From NCBI RefSeq assembly GCF_016102005.1, contig NZ_JACFPL010000004.1, forward strand, positions 62,001 through 126,000: a DNA stretch of 64,000 nucleotides. Direction: 5' to 3'. The position numbers and the translations under genes were made by a program. Shown here in pieces: positions 1-9,100 of the stretch; within the stretch, counting starts at the first letter, position 1; each line of letters starts with the position of its first letter. The notes beneath the pieces are model-generated. The model was not told the origin of the DNA, did no database searches, and was given only the letters and a program-made list of their open reading frames with translations. This DNA comes from Bifidobacterium choladohabitans. Lineage in GTDB: Bacteria; Actinomycetota; Actinomycetes; Actinomycetales; Bifidobacteriaceae.

Positions 1-747
<747 letters not shown>

Positions 748-843
748 GCGCATGCAAGGCCAGTAGCCGCAGATCCGCTTGGGCCGGATGACCCGGCCTG
801 GCGGATTCGGCTGCAGGTTACTGCAGGTTACGTGATACCAGAT

Positions 844-892
844 GAGGGCCCGTGTGATCTCGACGATTGCACGGGCCCTCGTTTTGTTTTTC
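844..892 (+). terminator. Rho-independent terminator after rpoC
   Basis: A perfect 11-bp inverted repeat (844-854 GAGGGCCCGTG pairing with 870-880) encloses a 15-base loop and is followed by a T-rich run at 881-892 (GTTTTGTTTTTC). This is a classic intrinsic terminator on the plus strand. It closes the rpoC transcript before the convergent minus-strand cluster that ends at 919. Confidence 0.9.
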
Positions 893-918
893 TCGGGGTC
901 CAGGTTATTGGCAGCAGG

Positions 919-3330
919 TCAGCGCAGGTGCCTGGGGGAAAGCAGGGTGCGCCAGCGTCGGGTTCGTGGTAGGGATTTCAGGATGGCGGCTCGAAGCTTG
1001 TCCACCAGCTGCCAGCAGTCCTCGGCCTCCTGCTCATCCGAAGGGTGCCGGTCGAAGGAGGCCTGATCGGCCATGCTGCGCAGTCGATCCAGATCGCCGC
1101 ACAGTCCGGCCGACGAAGACCCTGTGGGGTCGGTCAGCAGGTTCCGGGTGATCAGAGCCTCCTGCTCGCTACGGGTGCCGTCCAGGGACAGTCCGGTCTG
1201 TCTGCCTAGGTTGCTGATTTGTCGCCAGCCGGCACGGATACGTGTCTTCGGGTCGCCGGTCGACCGGGCCCGTCGGCGCAGCCAGGACTTGAAGGCCAGC
1301 AGGAGCAGAACCAGCAGAGCAGGCAGCCAGAGCGGCATGGTCCAGAGCGTCACTTTGGCTATCAGGGGTCCGTACCGCTTCCAGAAGGAGGGCGAAGACT
1401 GCCGGGATGCGTCCTGCCCGCCAACGGTGGTTCGACCCTGGGTGGTCCGGTCGTCACGGGGAGGATCGACCAGCGGGGGAGGCGGCTGGCGGACCAGGGT
1501 GCGCGGATCGGGTGGTGTGGAGTCCAGTGACTTGTCCGGGGTCTTGGTCTCCGGTGGCGTGGGGTAGAAGGGGACCCACCCGAGTCCCTTCAGATTGACC
1601 TCCACCCAGGCCTGGGCATCGCGTCCTGTGAAGTCGATTCGGGTGCTCCCGTCCGCCTGGGTCCTGGTTCTTGCCCGGCTGATGGAGCCATCGCGGTTCT
1701 TGGGCACGAATCCCAGGACAACCCGGGATGGCAGACCCATCTGCCGGGCCAGGAGGGCCATGGCCGAGGCGTATTGTTCGCTGTCACCAACCATTGCCTG
1801 GCCCTGCAGGAGCTGATTGATCCGATAGTCGCCATGGCCGGAGGGCGAGGGATAGTCGCCGGCCAGACCATGGGAGAACCATCCCTCCCGGTGCAGCCGT
1901 TCCTCGATGGCCAGCGCCCTGGCGCCGCCCCGCGCCTGCATGGACGTCATGGAGGCAGCCGACTTGGGCAGGCTCTCAGGGGCATCCGCCAGGGGAGGCA
2001 CCTGTGCATCTCCTGGATCGCTGTCGGTTATGCGGCGGGTTGCTGGTCGGTCTTCGGCCACGCCGCGCACCGTATAGCTGGCCCCGGCCTGCAGGGTCTC
2101 ATCGGTCAGTGCGGTGTCTGTGGCCTTGTTGAAGTAGAGGTCCTTTCGTTGCAGGCCCTGATCCGGGTCGATGCCGTCGACCTGCCCGGCGGAGGGCAGC
2201 CAGGCGTGGTCGAATCCCTCTCGAATCTGGAAGGTTGCGGTAAAAGGCTGTCCGGTCTGTTCGCCGTCTTTGGCCTTCTCCTGCTGGGTTTCTGTGCGGA
2301 TCTGCGCGCCGATGCGCCGGTAGTCGGCGGCTCCTGCGCCCGAGGAGTCGGACAGGTTCCAGACCTTGCCGTCATAACGATCCATGACGGCCATTCGGAC
2401 CGGCGTGCCGGCGGGCAGGTTGCGAACTGTGACCAGGGTTTCGTCCTGATGGCGTTTGATATAGGCGCGGTAATCGCTCAAGGGGCTGGTGAACCGGTAG
2501 GGGTCCATGGGGGGCTGATAGTGGTCTCGGATGACCAGCCGGGTCGGGGCGGGCAGCAGTCCAGCGGAGAAAATCAGTCCGGCTGTCAATGCCAGGGTCA
2601 GAAGCGTAGAGGCGAGTCCTTGCAGGCGCAGCAGACCCATTCCGCTGGCGCACCAGATCAGCAGGAGCAGCCAGAGGATGCCGCCCGTCAACGCCGGGTG
2701 GAGGCCTCTGCTGGTGCCCATGACGGCTGACACAGCCATGGTGGCCAGGATGGGCAGGGTGGCTGCCAGGACGGCCACCGGGTGCGCCGGCCGTCCCAGG
2801 TTGCGACCCAGGCCATGGCGGGCCAGCAGCACGGCCAGATAAGAGGTCCAGAGCATCAGCGTCCACAGGGCCATTAGCCCGCCTGCCTCCTGGCCAAGTG
2901 GCGGGTCGATGGCTGCCAGGGTCTTGAACGCGCCGAAGGTGGCGGACCACCCTTGTGTCAGGGTTGCCCAGGTGGGCAGGACGTGTGCCAGAGTGGTCCC
3001 GTTCAGGGCGAAGATGGGACCCAGCAGGAATTGGGCCGCAATTAGCAGCAGAGGTTGCAGGAGGGCTGTGGCAATACCACGGCGGGGGAGCAAGGCAATC
3101 ATCAGTCCGACCAGGCAGGCTACGGCTCCCACTGTCAGCCAGAAGGGCAGGCTGCCGTAGACCGGAAGCAACTGCAGTCCAGCCAGCAGATTGAGGGGGG
3201 CAAGTGCGGCGACCATAATGATAGGGGAGCGGCGCCTGGTGGGGTCGACAGTGGATTGCAGACCTGCCCGGTCAATCAGGCGTATGGGCTCCCTCTGGAC
3301 TTGGTCCATCCATGATGCAGATGTGCTCAT
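919..3330 (-). CDS. TgpA-type membrane protein with a transglutaminase-like domain lacking the catalytic triad
   Basis: A protein of 803 residues. The N-terminal part (about 35-260) is a block of hydrophobic membrane segments as in DUF3488/TgpA proteins. A transglutaminase-fold domain follows (about 450-600), then a Pro/Arg-rich linker, one transmembrane segment near 665-690 and a basic cytoplasmic tail. In active family members the motifs are a Cys in G-x-C-x-Q-Y/F-A, a His before AWVEV and an Asp before PTP. Here the aligned motifs read GDSEQYASAM (Ser517), DAQAWVEV (Gln573) and PFYPTPPE (Tyr589), so all three catalytic positions are substituted. I infer a pseudoenzyme with a binding or scaffolding role. 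It is the last gene of the minus-strand cluster and overlaps the DUF58 gene by 4 bases (ATGA). Confidence 0.88.
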   Translation of the reverse strand: MSTSASWMDQVQREPIRLIDRAGLQSTVDPTRRRSPIIMVAALAPLNLLAGLQLLPVYGSLPFWLTVGAVACLVGLMIALLPRRGIATALLQPLLLIAAQFLLGPIFALNGTTLAHVLPTWATLTQGWSATFGAFKTLAAIDPPLGQEAGGLMALWTLMLWTSYLAVLLARHGLGRNLGRPAHPVAVLAATLPILATMAVSAVMGTSRGLHPALTGGILWLLLLIWCASGMGLLRLQGLASTLLTLALTAGLIFSAGLLPAPTRLVIRDHYQPPMDPYRFTSPLSDYRAYIKRHQDETLVTVRNLPAGTPVRMAVMDRYDGKVWNLSDSSGAGAADYRRIGAQIRTETQQEKAKDGEQTGQPFTATFQIREGFDHAWLPSAGQVDGIDPDQGLQRKDLYFNKATDTALTDETLQAGASYTVRGVAEDRPATRRITDSDPGDAQVPPLADAPESLPKSAASMTSMQARGGARALAIEERLHREGWFSHGLAGDYPSPSGHGDYRINQLLQGQAMVGDSEQYASAMALLARQMGLPSRVVLGFVPKNRDGSISRARTRTQADGSTRIDFTGRDAQAWVEVNLKGLGWVPFYPTPPETKTPDKSLDSTPPDPRTLVRQPPPPLVDPPRDDRTTQGRTTVGGQDASRQSSPSFWKRYGPLIAKVTLWTMPLWLPALLVLLLLAFKSWLRRRARSTGDPKTRIRAGWRQISNLGRQTGLSLDGTRSEQEALITRNLLTDPTGSSSAGLCGDLDRLRSMADQASFDRHPSDEQEAEDCWQLVDKLRAAILKSLPRTRRWRTLLSPRHLR

Positions 3331-4574
3331 GGCTGGTTCTCCAAGAGGATGGGAAGGTCCTGCAGGCTGCCCAGAACGGCGTTGGCCAGGCCTGGCTGCG
3401 TCTGCAGACTTGGATTGGCATCCAGGTCAGCAGCCAGCAGCATGACCGGGGAGGAGCTCTGGGCAGATTCACCCGCCAGGACTGAGGCCTGGCCGCCGCC
3501 CAGCGAACCGGTTACCAGAATGGTCAGGCTGGTTCGTTCAGGAGCGTCAGCCAGGTCTGGCTTGTCGTAGCTGTCCTGGCTGGGGCGGATGGCACTGCAG
3601 GCATCCAGAAAGCTTCGGGGATCCTCCGTGGGCAGGGTGGTTCCATGGGCATCTAAATCCTCGGGTTCCGGGGCCAACGCTTGCAGCCGACGGCCATCAA
3701 GCAGGCATCGGCAACCCAGGGAGGCGAAGAGTTCAACTGCCAGTTCGAACTCATCCGCGTTCCGGTAGGAGGCGGCCTGGCCGTCCAAAATCAGTTCGGT
3801 CCTGGTGCGCAGGGTGGGCTCGTACTGGCGGACCATCAGGGTACCGGCCCGGGCGGTGGACAGCCAGTGGACCCGCTTCATGTCGTCGCCCGGAGCATAG
3901 GGGCGAAGGGCATGGAATTCCAGATCGTCGTCGACAATGCCGGGACCAGGATCGCCCTCCAGGTCGCGTTCCAGTCCGGCTTCAAGGGGCGGCAGGGCCA
4001 CCGTGCGGGGATGGATGTAGAGTTTTCGGGCCCCAGTCAGGATTCGGCGGCGGCGGATGAGTCCCAGCGGATCCCCGGCCTCCATGGTCACCGGGCCCAG
4101 GTCAATCACGCCACGGGACCTGGCTTCCAGCTTCAAGCGGATCTGGTGACTCTGGCCGGGAGCCAGGGCTGGCAGCGGCGCCATGATGGTTCCTTGGCCT
4201 AGAGCCAGACCGATTCGGCCACGGCGGGTGGAACGGCTGCCCGGATTGGTTAGAACCAGGACCAGCTCAGCCTGGCCCCCCACCTCCAGACGGCCCTGGT
4301 CCAGACTCGTTTCAGCGCTACAGGACAGGTTGCCCAGGCTCATCAGCAATCCCAGCAACAGCATGCCCACGCCCAGCAAAGTGCCCGCCAGCAGTTCACG
4401 CCAGCCTGTAGGGATGAAGGCCAGAGCGCACAGGAGTGCGGCCAGAGCCATGGCCCGGCCCAGGGCAGTGACGGACTGCCACAGGTCAACGGCCCGGGAT
4501 CGCAGGCCCTGTCTGGATCCTGTCGAGGATGCCGGCCTTGCCTCCGGGGCAGGTCGGCGGGCGAAGGCGGTCAT
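3327..4574 (-). CDS. DUF58 domain membrane protein
   Basis: A protein of 415 residues. Two hydrophobic segments near residues 40-80 anchor it in the membrane. The remainder is a DUF58 region with the family signature YAPGDDMKRVHWLSTARAG near residue 225, followed by LMVRQYEP. DUF58 proteins form modules with MoxR-type AAA ATPases and are thought to act with them in assembling or maturing envelope proteins. Here it sits between the MoxR gene (3 bases upstream) and the transglutaminase-like gene (4-base overlap), so the three are almost certainly co-translated. The domain call is firm; the substrate is unknown. Confidence 0.9.
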   Translation of the reverse strand: MTAFARRPAPEARPASSTGSRQGLRSRAVDLWQSVTALGRAMALAALLCALAFIPTGWRELLAGTLLGVGMLLLGLLMSLGNLSCSAETSLDQGRLEVGGQAELVLVLTNPGSRSTRRGRIGLALGQGTIMAPLPALAPGQSHQIRLKLEARSRGVIDLGPVTMEAGDPLGLIRRRRILTGARKLYIHPRTVALPPLEAGLERDLEGDPGPGIVDDDLEFHALRPYAPGDDMKRVHWLSTARAGTLMVRQYEPTLRTRTELILDGQAASYRNADEFELAVELFASLGCRCLLDGRRLQALAPEPEDLDAHGTTLPTEDPRSFLDACSAIRPSQDSYDKPDLADAPERTSLTILVTGSLGGGQASVLAGESAQSSSPVMLLAADLDANPSLQTQPGLANAVLGSLQDLPILLENQP

Positions 4575-4577
4575 GGC

Positions 4578-6134
4578 TCACTGCTCTCCTGTGGGGACGG
4601 GGACCTTGGCAAGGGCTTCGGCCAGCGCCTGGTGTTCGTCCATGTCCGCCAGCCTGCTCTGGGCGGTCAGGAGCAGCCGGTGGGCCAGGATGGGGTCGAC
4701 CAGGTCCTTGACATCGTCGGGGATCACGTAGTCGCGGCCCTGGGCGCAGGCCCGGATCCTGGCGCAACGGACCAGGGCCAGTCCGCCTCGGATGGAGGAG
4801 CCGACCCGGATGGCGGGGCTGTGCCGTGTGGCTTCGATGATGTGGATGACGTATTCCATGATGGAGGAATCGCAGAAGACCTTGGAGGCGCAGGCGGCCA
4901 TGGCCTCCAGTTGGTCGGCATCGACCACCGGTTCGACCAGGCCGGCCCGGTCGCGGATGTCGGCCTCTTGGAGGATGCGCATGCTGGCATCATGCCCCGG
5001 CGCACCCAGGGAGGTGCGGATCAAAAAACGGTCCATCTGAGCCTCGGGCAGGGCATAGGTGCCCAGCTGCTCGATGGGATTCTGGGTGGCCATAACCATG
5101 AATGGCTGGGGGAGGCGGTAGGTACGGCCATCCACGGTCACCTGGCCTTCCTCCATGACCTCCAGCAGGGCCGACTGGGTCTTGGGGGAGGCTCGGTTGA
5201 TCTCGTCAGCCAGAACCAGGGAGGCGAAGACCGGCCCGGGCCGAAAGGAGAATCGTCCTTGAGACTGGTCGTAGAAGGTCACGCCCAGCAGATCGGAGGG
5301 CAGCAGGTCGGGGGTGAACTGGATCCGCTTGCAGTCCACGGCGATTGAGGCGGCCAGTGCCCGTGAAAGCTGGGTCTTGCCGGTGCCCGGATTGTCCTCC
5401 AGGAGCACATGGCCTCCTGCGATCAGGGCGGTGACGCACAGGGCGATGGTCTCCTCCTTGCCCAGCACCGCCTGGCCGACGTTGTCGACTATGGAGCGGA
5501 AGAGGCTGGCGAAGGTCGATACATCCACGGCGGCTTGGCTGCGGTCCACTGCCTGGCTGCTGCCTCCTGCTTGGCCTGATCGTCTCTTCCGCCTGGCCTC
5601 TTCTGCCTGATCTCCTGCTTCGGTGAAAGACCGTTGGTTCTGACCGGTCTTTTCTGCTTCCCTGGGTTCGTCGGTCCTGACTTCGTATCTGGGAGCCGAG
5701 GTCCGCTCCAGTCGGGGGTGTCGGGACTGATCGGTGACATCGACGAGGTCAGGCCTGGCAGGGGTTGATGAGGACCGGGTGAACAGGTCACGGACCGGCT
5801 GGCGGACGGGGATGGTCCCGTCTTCCACCATGGTGCGATCCGATGGGACGGATTCCGCCTCGGACTCCTGAGTCCTTTCCTGCCTGGCAGCCACAGGGAT
5901 GCGGCCGGGACGGGTCCGGTCGTCGCTCATCGCCTGGGAGGATTCCTGCTGGCCCAGACCGGCCATGAGGGCCTGGCGCTGTCGCTTCAGTACATCCAGT
6001 CGGTCGGCAGGGATCCGTCGGCCTTCGCTGCCTGCTTCGCGGGCGGCCTTGGGGGTACTCCTCCTGGTCGCGTCATCGGGGATGGTGCCGTCCTGCTGGA
6101 TGGGTTCCTGTGCGTTTCGTTCATCCATGGTCAT
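4578..6134 (-). CDS. MoxR-family AAA+ ATPase with a long N-terminal extension
   Basis: A protein of 518 residues. The C-terminal 310 or so residues are a complete MoxR ATPase: Walker A DNPGTGKT (247-254), Walker B LVLADEI (306-312), sensor 1 ATQNP (349-353), and a C-terminal lid region with ILAHRLLLTAQ. MoxR proteins are chaperone-like ATPases that work with DUF58/VWA partners. The first 200 or so residues are unusual: rich in Arg, Gln, Asp, Ser and Pro, with no recognisable fold, and absent from typical MoxR proteins of about 320 residues. The frame is open throughout, and the gene overlaps its upstream neighbour by 4 bases at the start used here, which supports that start. Confidence 0.9.
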   Translation of the reverse strand: MTMDERNAQEPIQQDGTIPDDATRRSTPKAAREAGSEGRRIPADRLDVLKRQRQALMAGLGQQESSQAMSDDRTRPGRIPVAARQERTQESEAESVPSDRTMVEDGTIPVRQPVRDLFTRSSSTPARPDLVDVTDQSRHPRLERTSAPRYEVRTDEPREAEKTGQNQRSFTEAGDQAEEARRKRRSGQAGGSSQAVDRSQAAVDVSTFASLFRSIVDNVGQAVLGKEETIALCVTALIAGGHVLLEDNPGTGKTQLSRALAASIAVDCKRIQFTPDLLPSDLLGVTFYDQSQGRFSFRPGPVFASLVLADEINRASPKTQSALLEVMEEGQVTVDGRTYRLPQPFMVMATQNPIEQLGTYALPEAQMDRFLIRTSLGAPGHDASMRILQEADIRDRAGLVEPVVDADQLEAMAACASKVFCDSSIMEYVIHIIEATRHSPAIRVGSSIRGGLALVRCARIRACAQGRDYVIPDDVKDLVDPILAHRLLLTAQSRLADMDEHQALAEALAKVPVPTGEQ

Positions 6135-9100
6135 TCATCCTTGTCTGCTGAGGGGACCACTGACGGGTTAAGGGTCTTGTCGCTTGGCTTGTCGGCATCC
6201 TTGGGCAGGTCCAGCTCCTTGGTGGCGGCGGGCGAATGGCCTTCGGACCCCACCCCACGGATGCGGGCGACCGCCCGGAAGTTCAGCGTGGCGCCCGGTT
6301 TGGTTGACCCGGCGGGCAGGGTGATGACTTCACTGACCTCCGGCTGGTTGCAGGGCAGGGTCCAGGAAGCCTTGTCGGTGTCTAGGCCATCGATGCTCAC
6401 CTGGATATCTGCACAGGGTCGGCCGTGTTCGGCACCGGGGTTCAGGACCAGCTTGACCTGGTCCTTGCCCTGGTACTCCAAAGTCTGGAATGCAGGCGGA
6501 TCCGGATGCGACCAGGTGGCTCCAGAGGCTGAGGCCACAGGTCCTGATCCGGCCATATTGGCGGGGGTCACGCTCACTGTGCAGGTGCCTCCTGCCTCGT
6601 CATGGTCCACGTCGAAGACCGCCTTGGTGGCGGTGGCCGACCGCCATCGCGGCGAACCGCATCCGGAACCCTCGCCGTGGACCGTATAGCCCTGGATGGG
6701 TGAGCCATGATTCTCCGGCGGACGCCAGGTGACGGTCAGGGTTTCCTTGCTGCCGCCGTCCACGGTCAGTGCCTGCACGCCTCCGGGAAGCGCGTCAGGT
6801 CTGGCTGCCGCCGGCGAGGAGGCGGGGGACCAACCGACCTGGTTGTGGGCTTGGACTGTGAAGGAGTAGTCATGGCCGTTGGCCAGTCCGTCGACCCGGC
6901 AGGTGACGGCATTGCCGCAGGAGCGTTGTCCCGAGCCTGCCGATGAGGTGTAGGTGACCCGGTACTCGTCCACCGGACTGCCGTTGACTGCGCCCGGCTC
7001 CCAGGCCAGGAGAACCGTTCCGTCGCCTGCCTGGGCGGCGCCTGCCATCATTCTGGGGGCCTGCGGGCGGTCGATGATGCCCACGGTGATGGTGGCGCTG
7101 ACCCGGCGTCCCGGATCCCGGCTGCCATCCTCGATCGTGGCCAGAATGGTGTTGGTGGAGGCGCCGATGTCGCGATCGGCTTTGATGGCGATCCTTCCGT
7201 CGCCCAGGCTGGTGGCTGTCAGTCGTGAGGTGTCGTCGCTGACCAGGCCGACCAAGCGTAGCGGAGTGTCAGGGAAGGGGTTGAGGGCGCCGTCGAACAG
7301 GTCCAGTTCCAGACTCTGCCCGGCCTTGAGCCCTAGCTGACGCGAGGGGACCGAAGCCAGGGGTCGGGTGGTGGCGACGATGCGGAAGACCAGGACCGTA
7401 TGCACATCGCCGGAGGAACTGGTGATGGTCACCGGCAGTGTGGCCTTGGTGCCGGGCGTCGCGGTCTTGTCGGCGGCTACGTTCAGTTGGCCCCGCGGGC
7501 TCACCTTGACATGGATCGGCCCCTGTGGGTCCCCGGAGGAGAAGGTGCTGTCGGCCGGGTCGCTTCCCTGGGGCCAGCGGGTCATGGCGGTCAGGGAGAT
7601 GGTCTGTGCCGGCTCCCCGGCCACCAGATCGATGACCGGTGCAGAAAGGACCGGCGGGGAGGCTCTGCCGCCTACCACGGTGATGGGCAGGGTCAGTACC
7701 GACTCGTTGACGATGGCCTGGCCCCCTGGATCCCCGTCACGGACGGCAAAGGTCAGCGAGGCTGGGCCGGCATAGTCCTTGGCGGCGGTGAACCTCAGGG
7801 TGTGCTCGTCCACGTAGGGGTCGGATCCGTCGGACTTGGTGGCCGAGACTGACTGGCGGGAGGCGATCCGTGCGGTCTTGCCCGCACCCACCCTGACCTG
7901 GTCGGCGATGTCGATGGTGATGCTCTGTCCAGCCCGCACTTTCAGAGCCGGAGCCCGGGGTCTTAGCATCGGGGGGAATACCCCGTAGGCTGGGACTTTC
8001 ACAAAGGCCATTGAAGTGATCTTGTACCGGGTGTTGGTCACGGTGTAGGGCACCGCCCTGGCCTGGTCGGTCAGATCGATGACCAGCTTGGTGGAGCCGG
8101 CTTCGCCCACGATCCTGGCATGGGCACGGGCGCTGGGATGAATCCCAAGGCGCAGGTCATCGAGGGTGCCGGATGGGTTGCTGATGGAGTCGGCCAGATC
8201 GACCTCCACACTGCGCTTGTCCACCGTGTCCTCGGGAGCAACCTGGTAATCCTGGGCTATGGGCGGCTGGATGGGGGCCTGGGGATCCGAGACCACGGTC
8301 AGTGTGGCCTGGTCGCTCAGCCCTGCCCGGTTGCGTGCCTTGTAGACCAGATAGGAGGTCCCTGGCTGCGAAGGAGCAGTCAGCCGGATCATGTCGGCCT
8401 CTACGCCGGCCTGGTCCAGGCCCTGGCGCTCCAGGTTGGGATCCAGCCTCAGGGGGTCGTCGTCCCCAGAGATGTCATTGAGCAGGACCGGCACGTCGGC
8501 CACGGTCCCAGGCCGCAGCCTGACCTTATCGTCCCGGGCGAAGACCCCGGTCACCGACGAGTCGGGGAAGACGCCGATGCGGACGCGCGCCTGGGCACGC
8601 TGCCCCACCCAGTCCTCCACGGCGTAGGTGAACTCGTCGGTGCCGTGCGAGTCGGGATAGGCCTCATAGATCAGGTAGTCGGCCCCGGCTTTGACAATCC
8701 TTCCCAGCCTGGGCGCCTGGTTGCCCAAGCCGGACAGGGTGTCGCAGTCTCCGTCCGGGTCGATGCCGGTCAGCGGGACGGGGATGCGTACCTTGGTCCC
8801 GGCAGCCACCTGGGCCCGTAGATCCTTGGGGGTGGGTGCGGGCTTGCTGGCAGGGTCGGAGGCATGCACGCGGAAGGTGATGGTGCCTGAGGCTGCGTTA
8901 CCCAAGTCGTCCCTGACCGTATAGGTGGCAGGGAAGTCCCCGGTGCGCTCGCTGGCCTGATACCTGACCGTATCCCCGGATACGAAGGTCAGACCCGCAA
9001 AGTTCCGCTGATCCGTAGTCAGCTGCTGGTCCAGGGTGACGCTGGTTCCGTCAGCGTGGGTGACCTTGTCCATGACCGAAACCGTGACCAGACCCGATGA

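Noticed and set aside
811-830. Short direct repeat CTGCAGGTTA x2 near rpoC
   Set aside because: Two 10-base copies only, with no context suggesting function.
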